Assembly (NCBI RefSeq): GCF_000718135.1
Contig: NZ_JOEM01000007.1
Location: 310,001 to 374,000, forward strand
DNA: 64,000 nt
Reading direction: 5' to 3'
Source of the DNA: Streptomyces cyaneofuscatus
Lineage (GTDB): Bacteria; Actinomycetota; Actinomycetes; Streptomycetales; Streptomycetaceae
In this document: one piece after another, positions 17,950 to 26,883 of the stretch
Layout: the number at the start of each line of letters is the position of its first letter
How positions within the stretch are numbered: position 1 is the stretch's first letter
Made by a program: the position numbers and the translations under genes
The notes under the pieces: model-generated
Told to the model about the DNA's origin: nothing
What the model saw: the letters and a program-made list of their open reading frames with translations, nothing else
Database searches by the model: none

Positions 17950-20900
17950 ATGCCGATTCGCACCACCCATCGCGTATCCGAGCTGATTCGCCACCAGGGG
18001 CGCCGTTATCCGGTCGCCGTGGTGGAAGCACGTGTCCGGGAGGTCGCCGACGTGGCGGAGTGCGCGGCGGTCCAGCTGCGCACCCCGGGCGGCTCGACGC
18101 GTTCCGTGGCCTTCGTCCGGACGGTGTCCGGCCGCGCCCTCACCGTCGAGAGCCTGGCGGGGCTCCCGGTGGACGACGTGGTCACCGTGTCCTGCCTGCC
18201 GCTCGACGACCGGGGCGGCGTGGACTACGCGACGCTGCGGCAGGCGGCGCTCGTGGACGCACCGCGGCTGGCGGAGCTGGAGGCCGGATGGCGGGAGAGC
18301 CATGGCCTCGGCGAGAGCGTCGTGCTGTACGGGGAGTCGTACGACTTCGGCGCCCCTCTGGCACGCCCGGCGTACACCGCCTCCTCCGCCGCGCCTGAGC
18401 GGGAGGGCGACGGGCGGATACCCGGTGCGGCTCCCGCCGTTCCCGCGTACATCCAGGGGCCGCCGCTGTTACCCGTACCGGGTGACGCGCGGACGCTGAC
18501 CGACACCCTGCGCCGGGCCGCCGGCAGTGGCGCCGGGCGGGGCTGCCACTTCGTCGACTCCGCCGGTACGGAGAGGTTCCTGCCGTACGCCGAGCTGCTG
18601 GAGCGGTCCGAGCGGGTGGCGGCCTTCCTCCGGGGCGACGGGGTCGTTGCCGGTGACCGGGTCCTCATCCTGGCCGCCGGGCAGGAGGAGTTCGTCGTCG
18701 CGCTGTGGGGTGCGCTGCTGGCCGGGGCGGTGGCCGTGCCGGTGACGGCCTCGGCGGACTACCAGGAGCGTAAGGCAGAGGCGGAGAGCCTCCGGCGGAT
18801 CTGGACCACGGCACGCGAGCCGCGCGTCCTGGCATCCCCCGCCCTGGTGGAGGCGGTCCGGCCCCTGCTGGAGGGCGCGTCGCTGCTGTCGCTGGCCGAG
18901 GCGGAGGAGTGCTCCGCCGCGCCCGTCGCGGTGGACGTCGACCCGGACTCGCCCGCGCTGATCCTCTTCACCTCGGGGAGCACCGGCACCCCGAAGGGGG
19001 TGGTGCAGTCCCACGCGAACATCGTGCACAAACAGCAGGCGGCGGTTCAGCACAGCGCCTACGCGGCCGACGACGTCTTCCTCAACTGGCTGGCCATCGA
19101 GCACGTGGTCGGGCTCATCCACTCCCATCTCCTCCCCCTGTACCTGGACGCCTCCCAGGTCCACGCGGCCACCGACCACGTCCTCGCCCGGCCCACCCGC
19201 TGGCTGGACCTGGCGACCCGGCACCGGGCGACGATCACCTGGGGCCCGAATTCCATGCTGGCCCTGCTCGCCGACACCGTCGCGGGCGGTGAGGCAGCCG
19301 ACTGGGAGCTCTCGGCCGTACGCCGCTGGATCAACGCGGGCGAGCAGGTCCACTTCGCCACCTGCCAGCGGCTTCTGGGCCTGCTCGAGCGGTACGGGCT
19401 GCCCCGGCAGGCGATCAAGCCGGAGTGGGGCATGTCCGAGACGTGCAACATGGTCGTGGTCTCGGACGCGCTGGAGTACGGGAAGTCCACCGGCGTGCAG
19501 TACGTCGACCGGATCCGCCCGGACGGCGGGATCGAGTTCGCTCCGTCCGAGTCCACCGCGCTGAGCCGGTTCGTCGAGTGCGGCCGGGTCTACCCGGGGG
19601 TGGACGTACGGGTCGTCGACGACGCGGGCGAGCTGGTCGACGAGGGGCACGTGGGCCACTTCCAGGTCCGCGGGCTGACCCGGCTCGTCGAATATTTCAA
19701 CAACCCGGAAGCGAACGCCAAGTTCTTCCGCGACGACGCCTGGTTCGACACCGGGGACCTGGCCTTCATCCGGGACCGCAAGGTCACCTTCACCGGCCGC
19801 GGCGCCGACCTGATCATCGTGAACGGCGTCAACATCCAGAACGTCGACCTGGAGGCCGTGGTGGAGACGGTGGACGGCGTCCTGCCGTCCTTCGCCGCCG
19901 CGTGCTCGGTCCGTGACGAGGACGACGTCACGGATCACCTCGCGATCTTCTACACCTCCGAACTGACCTCGCCGGACGCGCTGTTGCGGCAGATCAAGGA
20001 CATCCAGGCCACCCTGCGCCGGGAGTTCAGCCTCTCCGCCCGCCATGTGATCCCCCTGCCGGCCGAGGAGATCCCCAAGACGAGCATCGGGAAGATCCAG
20101 CGGAGCAAGCTCGTCGCCCGCCTCCAGGACGGCACGCTGGACGAGCGGCTCCACGCGGTCGCGCAGTCGCGCGGCTCGGGCGCGGCGTTCATCCCGCCGT
20201 GGTTCTTCCTCGAGACCGAGCAGCCGCGCATTCTTCCGGCGGTGGACGGGCAGCCGGTGACGCTCGATCTGGTGGGCGGTGAGCCGGCGGACCGGGCCGA
20301 GGTCACCCGCGTACTGTCGGAGGGGCTCTCCGTCCAGGCGGGCGAGGGGGCCGAGCGCCCGGACGGCACGCTCGACGCCGTGGTCGACCTGCGGCTGACC
20401 CGGGCCGGGTGGGACAGCCAGGCGGTGTACGAGCTGATCGGCGCCACCACCAAGCTGATCGGGGACCGCGCCGCCGCCGGACGCCTGGAGGGGCTGCGGA
20501 TCGCCCTGATCACCGTCGGCGGACGCGCGCACGACGACAGCGCCCGGGCCCACCTCGGCGCGCTCCAGGGCTATGTGCAGAGCGTCAACGCCGAGGCCGG
20601 TGCACCGGTGCTCGTCTGGTGCGACCTCGATGTGGTAGACGAGACCAACGTGGCTTTGCTGGCAGCCGAGTTGGTGGCGTACGCCCCTGCTCCGGCGGTG
20701 GCCTACCGCGCGGGGACCCGTACGGAACGGGCACTCTCGCCCGCTCCGCGCGACCCCGCCGGGGTGGCGGCCGAGATCAAGGAGGGCGGCCGGTACATCG
20801 TCACCGGCGGCCTCGGCGGTGTGGGGCGGGAGCTGTCCCGGTTCCTCGCCGAGAAGTACGGCGCCCGGCTCGTCCTGATCGGCTCCACGCCGGCCGGGCA

Positions 20901-23900
20901 GCTCGACGAGAGCCGCAGCCACGCCCTGCGCACCCTGGAGGCCCGCACCGAGGTCGACTACGTCTCGGTGGACCTCGCGTCCGACGACGCGCCGGAGCGG
21001 CTCCGGACCGCACTGCGGTCCACCGTGGACGGGCGCATCGACGGGGCGTTCCACCTGGCCGGCCTCGGCAACTTCGGCGAGGACGACGCGCTGGAGGGCC
21101 TCGACGGGGCCCCGCGCCTCGACGGGAGCCGGCTGGCGCGGTACACGGCCCTGAAGGTGCGGGGCATGGCGGCGCTGGCCGGGGAGCTGGCCAAGGACGC
21201 GCTGCTCGTCGGCTTCAGCTCGGTCAACGCCTATTTCGGCGGCGCCGGGTACACGGAGTACTCCGCGTCCAACAGCGCGCTCAACGCAGCGGTGCGGGCC
21301 CTGCGGGAGCAGGGGTACCGGCGCGCCATGTCCCTCGGCTGGAGCGCGTGGTCCGGCACCGGCATGTCGGGCGGGGCGGGCGGCGGCCTGCCGTCCGAGC
21401 GGCGCGGCTTCCTCTCGCTCGACGTCGATCTGGCCCTGGAGTCCGTGGACATCGCGGTCCGGCGCAACCAGCCGGTCACGTACATCGGACTGGACGGCGC
21501 GCACCCCGATGTGGCCTCGCACGTCCGCCGGAAGCCCGGCTGGGAGCTGGTGCCCCGCTACTTCTACGTGGCGGAGAGTGAGCTGGAGGCCGGGCAACTC
21601 GCCGACCTGGGACCGGCGTTGCGCAGCTCACGGGTCGACCAAATCCCCCGCAAGGGCGACGGGCACGTCGACACGGTCCGGCTGCTCCAGACGGCGGGCT
21701 CCACGACGACCGCCGCCCCGCCGGAGACTGCGACGGAGCAGCGGCTCGCCGCGCTGTGGGAGGAGATCCTCGGTACGGAGAACCTCGCACGCGACGACGA
21801 CTTCTTCATGCTGGGCGGCCACTCCCTGATGGCAGCCCGGCTGGCCAACGACATCCGGCTCGCGTTCGGTGTGACGGTCGCGCTGCACGAGTTCTTCAAG
21901 AGCTCCCGCCTCTCCGCCGTGGCCTCCCTGATCGACGAGAAGGCGGCGGCGAGTGCCACCGCTGAAGCGGCACCGCAGGCGGCAGGGACGGCACAGGTGG
22001 CGGAGACGGCGGAGACGGCTGAGGACGGCCTGTCCAGCGCCCAGCGCCGGATCTACTTCGCCGAGCGCGTCGAACCCGAACTCGCGCTCTACAACATCGT
22101 GGCGGCCTGGGAGTTGGCGGGCGCGCTGGAGCCCCGGCTGCTGGAGAAGGCGCTGGTCTACGTCACCCGTCGGCACGAGTCGCTGCGTACGGTCTTCGAG
22201 ACGGTCGACGGCACCCCGCGCGGCCGGCTGGTCGAGGCGCCCGCCGTCGCCCTGGACCATGTGGACCTGCGGGACCGGGAGACCGGTGAGGCGGAGGCGG
22301 TGCTGCGGGAGACGCTGGACCGGGAGCTGGCGCACAAGTACGACCTCGAAGCGGCGCCGCTGGCCCGCTACACCCTGGTAAGTCTGCCCTCGCAGAGGGA
22401 TGTTCTGGTCGTCTCGCACCACCACATCACGTCCGACGGCTGGTCGCTGAGCGTCTTCATGCGTGACCTGGTGACCGTCTACAACGCGCTGGTCTCGCAG
22501 GACATCCCGCTGCTCGCCGCTCTGCCGGCGGACATCACGCGGGCCGTGGCGCGGCAGGACGCGGCCGGTGCCGCCTCCGAGAAGGCGGCGGACCACTGGC
22601 GCACAGTGCTGGAGCAGGACGTCGAACCGCTGGAGCTGCCCACGGACTTCAGCCGTCCGCGCCTCCAGTCCTACGCCGGGGACACCCTCTTCCTCGAACT
22701 CGACCGGGACGAGGTGCGCCGGGTGGGCGAGGCCGCCGCCTCGGCCGGGGTGTCGAGCGCGGTCTTCGTGGCCACCGTCTTCGGTGTCTTCCTCTCCCGG
22801 CTGAGCGGGCAGCGGGAGTTCTTCGTCGGCATGCCCGCGATGCGGCGGGACGATCCGGCACTGCTCGACGCGGTGGGCATGCTGGTGAACACGCTCCCCT
22901 GCCGGGTGTCCCTGGTCGGCTCCGCCTCCGTACGCGATCAGTGCGCCGCTGTCCACCGGTCCATGACGGGGCTGCTGGAGCACCAGGACTACCCCTTCGA
23001 CCACATGGTCACCCACTTCTTCGAAGGCCGTGACACCTCGCGCCCGCCCATCGTCCAGACCATGTTCAACTACGTTCCCCGGGAGGACTTCCCGGAGTTC
23101 GCGGGCGCCGCCCGGACACCGCTCGACCTGCGGCACCGCATCGCCCGCTTCGACCTCTCCCTCCACGCGTACGAGCGGGACCACGGGCTGACCCTGGCCT
23201 TCGAGTACGCGACCTCCCTCTTCCGCGAGGAGACCGTCCAGGGCTGGCGCGCCCACTTCCGTACGCTCCTGTTCTCCATGGCCCACGATCCCGGCGCGCG
23301 GGTACGGGAGTTGAGCGTCCTGACGCCTCAGGAGCGGGAGGAGGTGGTGCGGCTCTCCGACCGGACGAGGCGGAGCGCGCCCGCCGGGCCGGTCGCCGCC
23401 GCGTTCGCGGACACGGCCCGCGCCCACGGTGAGCGGACCGCCGTGGTCCACGGGGAGGAAGAGATCACCTACCGGGAGCTGGACGCCCGCAGTTCGTGCC
23501 TCGCGGCCCGTCTCCGGGAGCAGGGGGTCACCGCCGGTGCCCGCGTCGCGATCGACGCCGAGAAGGCCCTCTCCACGATCACCGGGATTCTCGGCATCCT
23601 GAAGCTCGGCGGTGCGTACGTTCCGATCGACCCCGAACTGCCTTCGGGGGTCGCCGCGTCCATCCTCCGTGCGGGCGGCATCCGTTGGCGCCTCTCGGCC
23701 CGGGGGCTGTCCCCGGTCGACGCGTCGGGCGAGCCGGTAGGGGAGCCGATAGCCCTCCCGTCACATGAGCGGGAGCCGGAGGGCCAGGTACCCCCCGTCA
23801 CCGGGGGCGACGAGGCGTACGTCATGTTCACCTCGGGCACGACGGGCCTCCCCAAGGGGGTCTCCATCAGCCAGGCGAGTGTGGTGGGGCTGGTCCGGGA

Positions 23901-25974
23901 GCCGGGGTGGATCACGCTCGACGAGCAGGTGCGGGTGCTGCAGACCGGCGCGCTCTCCTTCGACGCGTCCACCTTCGAGATCTGGGCGGCGCTCCTCAAC
24001 GGCGGCACGCTGATCCTCACCGGGAAGGACACCGTCCTGGACGTCGGTGCGCTCCGGCGGGAGATCGAGGTGCGCCGTCCCACCCTCATGTGGGTGAGCG
24101 CGCCCCTGTTCCACCAGCTGACGGACGCCGACGCGTCCCTCTTCGACGGACTGCGGGAGCTGGTCGTCGGCGGCGACGTCGTCTCACCCGCCCACGTCAA
24201 CCGGGTCCTGGAGCACAGCGCGGACCTCCGTATCACCAACGGCTACGGCCCGACCGAGAACACCACGTTCACCACCACGTTCTCGACGACCCGGCCCGTG
24301 GAGGGTGCCCTCCCGATCGGGCGCCCGTTCCCCGGCCGGATCGCCCTCCCCCTGGACGAGGCGGGCGCGCTCGTCCCGTACGGCGTGCTGGGTGAGCTGT
24401 ACGTCGGCGGCGAGGGGCTCGCCCTGGGGTACGTCGGCAACGAGGAGGAGGCCGCCCGCCGCTTCGTGGAGACCGAAGCGCTGCCGGGTGTGCGGCTCTA
24501 CCGCACCGGTGACTGGGTCACCCTGAGCCGTGACGGCCGACTCCATTACCACGGACGCCGCGACGGCCAGGTGAAGGTCCGGGGCCACCGGGTGGAACTG
24601 AACGCCGTACGGAGCGCGCTCTGCTCGCTGGCCGGGGTGAAGGACGCCTTCGTCGTCGCGCGTCCGGGTGCGGCGGGGGCGCTGACGGCTCATGTCGCCG
24701 CCGAGGGGCTGCGGGTGGCCGAGATCCAGGAGGGGGTACGCCGACTGGTGCCGCCGTACGCGGTGCCCTCGGCCGTCCACGTCTACGACGCGCTGCCGCT
24801 CAGGAGCAGCGGCAAGGTGGATGTCACGCGGCTGCGCACCGGCGGCGGCGAGGAGGCACCGGACACGGCACCTGAGGCCGCTGCCGAACTCTCCCCGCAG
24901 GCACAGACGTTGCTCGACGCCTACCGCTCCGTCCTGGGGCGCGAACGCGTCCACCCCGACGAGTCCTTCTTCGATCTCGGGGGCGATTCGCTGCTGACCA
25001 TCAAGCTGGTCTCGGTGCTCCACGGCGAAGGCGTGCCGGTCGACCCCAAGCAGGTGTTCCTGTACCCGGACGTCCGCAGCCTGGCGCGGGCGCTCGACGA
25101 GCGGACGACGGACGGCACGTCCGCCGGTGACCCGGCGGCGAAGCTCGTACGGCTCAACCCCGGCAGCGGCGACGGGCCGGGCATCGTCTTCGCGCCGCCG
25201 GCCGGCGGGACCGTCCTCGGCTACATCGAACTGGCCCGCCACCTCCGGGGGTTCGGCCAGATCCACGGCGTCGAGGCGCCCGGTCTCGGTGCCGGGGAGT
25301 CCCCGGTCTACCCGTCGTTCGACGAGATGGTGCAGTTCTGCTCCGACTCGGCGGCCGGGGTGGCCGGCGACGGCGTCTACATCGGCGGCCACTCCCTGGG
25401 CGGGCACATCGCCTTCCACCTCGCGGCGAGGCTCCTGGACCGGGGCGTGCGGCCGAAGGGGCTCATCATCCTCGACACCCCGCCGAATCTGGGCGACATC
25501 CCCGTGGCGGACGCGGACCTCACCGAGGAGGAGACGCGGGTCTTCATCCTCGCCATGGGGATCGGCGGCATGCTGGACCAGGACCGGGATCAGCTCAAGG
25601 ACCTCCCCTACGAGGAGGCGAAGAAGGTTCTTCTCGACCGGGCGAAGAACGATCCGCGGGTCTCCGCCTTCCTCAGCGAGGACTATCTGGACCGGTTCCT
25701 GCGCCTCCAGATGCATCAGCTGATGTATTCGCGGGATGTCGTCCTGCCCGAGCGGAAGCTGGACATCCCGGTCCATGTGTTCCGCACCAAGAACCACGCA
25801 CCGGAGGTGGCGAACCTCTTCTCGGCCTGGGAGAACTACGCGGCGGGCGAGGTGACCTTCGTCGACATCCCGGGTGACCACGCGACGATGCTCAGGGCAC
25901 CCCACGTCAGCGAGGTCGCCCACCTGCTGGACCGCTACTGCGGCCTGCCGACCGGAGACGGTCCGCGCCGCTAG
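17950..25974 (+). CDS. vlm2: Valinomycin-type NRPS 2: A(keto acid)-KR-T-C-A-T-TE
   Basis: A 2674-aa synthetase completing the line. Residues 10-110 resemble the C-terminal A subdomain only (ending LPLDDRGGVD). Then come a keto-acid A domain (A3 FTSGSTGTPKG near 340, LNWLAIEH, A10 Lys in SIGKIQR near 717); KR (IVTGGLGGVGRE near 950, Tyr in YTEYSASN near 1105) with an A10-like QIPRKGDGHVD after it; T (LGGHSL, Ser1292); C (HHITSDG near 1492); A (1820-2295) with code DAFWVGGTF(K), valine type; T (LGGDSL, Ser2347); and thioesterase (GHSLGG, Ser2482; GDHAT His near 2643). By analogy with Vlm2 it adds L-lactate from pyruvate and L-Val, and the TE trimerises and cyclises the tetradepsipeptide. ATG 17950 has AAGGAA 13 nt upstream. 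Confidence 0.93.
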   Translation: MPIRTTHRVSELIRHQGRRYPVAVVEARVREVADVAECAAVQLRTPGGSTRSVAFVRTVSGRALTVESLAGLPVDDVVTVSCLPLDDRGGVDYATLRQAALVDAPRLAELEAGWRESHGLGESVVLYGESYDFGAPLARPAYTASSAAPEREGDGRIPGAAPAVPAYIQGPPLLPVPGDARTLTDTLRRAAGSGAGRGCHFVDSAGTERFLPYAELLERSERVAAFLRGDGVVAGDRVLILAAGQEEFVVALWGALLAGAVAVPVTASADYQERKAEAESLRRIWTTAREPRVLASPALVEAVRPLLEGASLLSLAEAEECSAAPVAVDVDPDSPALILFTSGSTGTPKGVVQSHANIVHKQQAAVQHSAYAADDVFLNWLAIEHVVGLIHSHLLPLYLDASQVHAATDHVLARPTRWLDLATRHRATITWGPNSMLALLADTVAGGEAADWELSAVRRWINAGEQVHFATCQRLLGLLERYGLPRQAIKPEWGMSETCNMVVVSDALEYGKSTGVQYVDRIRPDGGIEFAPSESTALSRFVECGRVYPGVDVRVVDDAGELVDEGHVGHFQVRGLTRLVEYFNNPEANAKFFRDDAWFDTGDLAFIRDRKVTFTGRGADLIIVNGVNIQNVDLEAVVETVDGVLPSFAAACSVRDEDDVTDHLAIFYTSELTSPDALLRQIKDIQATLRREFSLSARHVIPLPAEEIPKTSIGKIQRSKLVARLQDGTLDERLHAVAQSRGSGAAFIPPWFFLETEQPRILPAVDGQPVTLDLVGGEPADRAEVTRVLSEGLSVQAGEGAERPDGTLDAVVDLRLTRAGWDSQAVYELIGATTKLIGDRAAAGRLEGLRIALITVGGRAHDDSARAHLGALQGYVQSVNAEAGAPVLVWCDLDVVDETNVALLAAELVAYAPAPAVAYRAGTRTERALSPAPRDPAGVAAEIKEGGRYIVTGGLGGVGRELSRFLAEKYGARLVLIGSTPAGQLDESRSHALRTLEARTEVDYVSVDLASDDAPERLRTALRSTVDGRIDGAFHLAGLGNFGEDDALEGLDGAPRLDGSRLARYTALKVRGMAALAGELAKDALLVGFSSVNAYFGGAGYTEYSASNSALNAAVRALREQGYRRAMSLGWSAWSGTGMSGGAGGGLPSERRGFLSLDVDLALESVDIAVRRNQPVTYIGLDGAHPDVASHVRRKPGWELVPRYFYVAESELEAGQLADLGPALRSSRVDQIPRKGDGHVDTVRLLQTAGSTTTAAPPETATEQRLAALWEEILGTENLARDDDFFMLGGHSLMAARLANDIRLAFGVTVALHEFFKSSRLSAVASLIDEKAAASATAEAAPQAAGTAQVAETAETAEDGLSSAQRRIYFAERVEPELALYNIVAAWELAGALEPRLLEKALVYVTRRHESLRTVFETVDGTPRGRLVEAPAVALDHVDLRDRETGEAEAVLRETLDRELAHKYDLEAAPLARYTLVSLPSQRDVLVVSHHHITSDGWSLSVFMRDLVTVYNALVSQDIPLLAALPADITRAVARQDAAGAASEKAADHWRTVLEQDVEPLELPTDFSRPRLQSYAGDTLFLELDRDEVRRVGEAAASAGVSSAVFVATVFGVFLSRLSGQREFFVGMPAMRRDDPALLDAVGMLVNTLPCRVSLVGSASVRDQCAAVHRSMTGLLEHQDYPFDHMVTHFFEGRDTSRPPIVQTMFNYVPREDFPEFAGAARTPLDLRHRIARFDLSLHAYERDHGLTLAFEYATSLFREETVQGWRAHFRTLLFSMAHDPGARVRELSVLTPQEREEVVRLSDRTRRSAPAGPVAAAFADTARAHGERTAVVHGEEEITYRELDARSSCLAARLREQGVTAGARVAIDAEKALSTITGILGILKLGGAYVPIDPELPSGVAASILRAGGIRWRLSARGLSPVDASGEPVGEPIALPSHEREPEGQVPPVTGGDEAYVMFTSGTTGLPKGVSISQASVVGLVREPGWITLDEQVRVLQTGALSFDASTFEIWAALLNGGTLILTGKDTVLDVGALRREIEVRRPTLMWVSAPLFHQLTDADASLFDGLRELVVGGDVVSPAHVNRVLEHSADLRITNGYGPTENTTFTTTFSTTRPVEGALPIGRPFPGRIALPLDEAGALVPYGVLGELYVGGEGLALGYVGNEEEAARRFVETEALPGVRLYRTGDWVTLSRDGRLHYHGRRDGQVKVRGHRVELNAVRSALCSLAGVKDAFVVARPGAAGALTAHVAAEGLRVAEIQEGVRRLVPPYAVPSAVHVYDALPLRSSGKVDVTRLRTGGGEEAPDTAPEAAAELSPQAQTLLDAYRSVLGRERVHPDESFFDLGGDSLLTIKLVSVLHGEGVPVDPKQVFLYPDVRSLARALDERTTDGTSAGDPAAKLVRLNPGSGDGPGIVFAPPAGGTVLGYIELARHLRGFGQIHGVEAPGLGAGESPVYPSFDEMVQFCSDSAAGVAGDGVYIGGHSLGGHIAFHLAARLLDRGVRPKGLIILDTPPNLGDIPVADADLTEEETRVFILAMGIGGMLDQDRDQLKDLPYEEAKKVLLDRAKNDPRVSAFLSEDYLDRFLRLQMHQLMYSRDVVLPERKLDIPVHVFRTKNHAPEVANLFSAWENYAAGEVTFVDIPGDHATMLRAPHVSEVAHLLDRYCGLPTGDGPRR

Positions 25975-25992
25975 CCGGCCTCCTCCCCGCCG

Positions 25993-26039
25993 CCCCCCTG
26001 GCCGGTGCCGTCCCGCCGACGACGGCACCGGCCGGGGGC
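25993..26039 (+). terminator. Strong terminator of the NRPS operon
   Basis: A 13-bp perfect inverted repeat GGCCGGTGCCGTC/GACGGCACCGGCC with an 8-nt loop, extended by five C-G pairs across one unpaired T, lies 18 nt after the NRPS 2 stop. It marks the end of the three-gene operon. Confidence 0.75.
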
Positions 26040-26094
26040 GCCAACGACGTACGTATTCGGCCAGTCTCCGACTCAGGGATGCACAGAAATTCCC

Positions 26095-26883
26095 ATGCCT
26101 CATCATCACTCCCGTGACCTCCCCTGCCCGGGCCCTTCCGCTGTGGCGATCGTCCTGTCCGAGGACGAGCGGACGGCACTGGCGGCCCGGGCCCAGTGGC
26201 CGGACCGACGGCGGGCCGAACGGGCCCGGATCGTCCTGGCGTGCGCCGACGGCATGTCGAACATGGGCGCCGCCCGGTCTCTCGGGGTCGCGGTCAAGAC
26301 CGTCGCCAAATGGCGCCGCCGCTTCGCCGCCGAGGGGATGGCGGGGCTCGACGACGCCTGCCGTATGGGCCGGCCCAAGGCGGACCTGGTCCTGGACGAC
26401 GCCGAGCGGGCCCAGTTGACCCGCTGGGCCAGGCGGGCGAAGACCGCCCAGTTCCTGGCGCTGCGCTCGAAGATCGTGCTGCGCTGCGCGGAGGGCGGGA
26501 CGAACCGGCAGGCGGCGGCCGATCTCGGTATCGACGAATCGACCGTGGAGCGGTGGCGGGCCCGGTTCATCGCCCACCGCCTCGACGGCCTGCGGGACGA
26601 GCCCCGGCCGGGGCGGCCGCCGTCTATCCAGCCCGATCAGATCGAGGAGGTCGTCGTGACGACCCTGCAGACCAGTCCGGGCCTGGACAGCCACTGGACC
26701 CGCGCCGCGATGGCCCGGCGCACCGGGCTGTCGGAGTCGACGATCGGCCGGATCTGGAAGAGGTTCGATCTCAAGCCGCACCTGCGGAACGAGTTGCGCG
26801 ACGCACTCGCCGGGCCCGGTGACGCACGGAGCGCACCGGACCCGGCGGCGGACAGACCCCCGGTGGACGGGGTCAGACCGTGA
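26095..26883 (+). CDS. IS630-transposase-derived double helix-turn-helix protein, no DDE domain
   Basis: A 262-aa predicted DNA-binding protein. It contains two tandem copies of the IS630-type N-terminal helix-turn-helix (ARIVLACADG..TVAKWRRRF and SKIVLRCAEG..TVERWRARF), each followed by GLDD/GLRDE..GRP. A winged-helix segment follows (HWTRAAMARRTGLSESTIGR..FDLKPH) of the kind that precedes the catalytic core in these transposases. The protein then stops: the DDE nuclease, starting where other family members read about the cognate catalytic Asp, is absent. ATG 26095 starts just upstream of the conserved part. I see no flanking inverted repeats. It could be a domesticated regulator or a transposase remnant. 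Its stop overlaps the end of the convergent rhamnosidase fragment. Confidence 0.75.
   Translation: MPHHHSRDLPCPGPSAVAIVLSEDERTALAARAQWPDRRRAERARIVLACADGMSNMGAARSLGVAVKTVAKWRRRFAAEGMAGLDDACRMGRPKADLVLDDAERAQLTRWARRAKTAQFLALRSKIVLRCAEGGTNRQAAADLGIDESTVERWRARFIAHRLDGLRDEPRPGRPPSIQPDQIEEVVVTTLQTSPGLDSHWTRAAMARRTGLSESTIGRIWKRFDLKPHLRNELRDALAGPGDARSAPDPAADRPPVDGVRP

Noticed and set aside
2223..25974. Siderophore NRPS cluster with its own uptake operon
   Set aside because: The iron operon is adjacent, but the NRPS has valine and keto-acid modules. No hydroxamate, catechol or ornithine-modifying genes are present.
26095..26883. Active IS630 insertion sequence
   Set aside because: There is no DDE catalytic domain, and I found no terminal inverted repeats or TA duplication around it.
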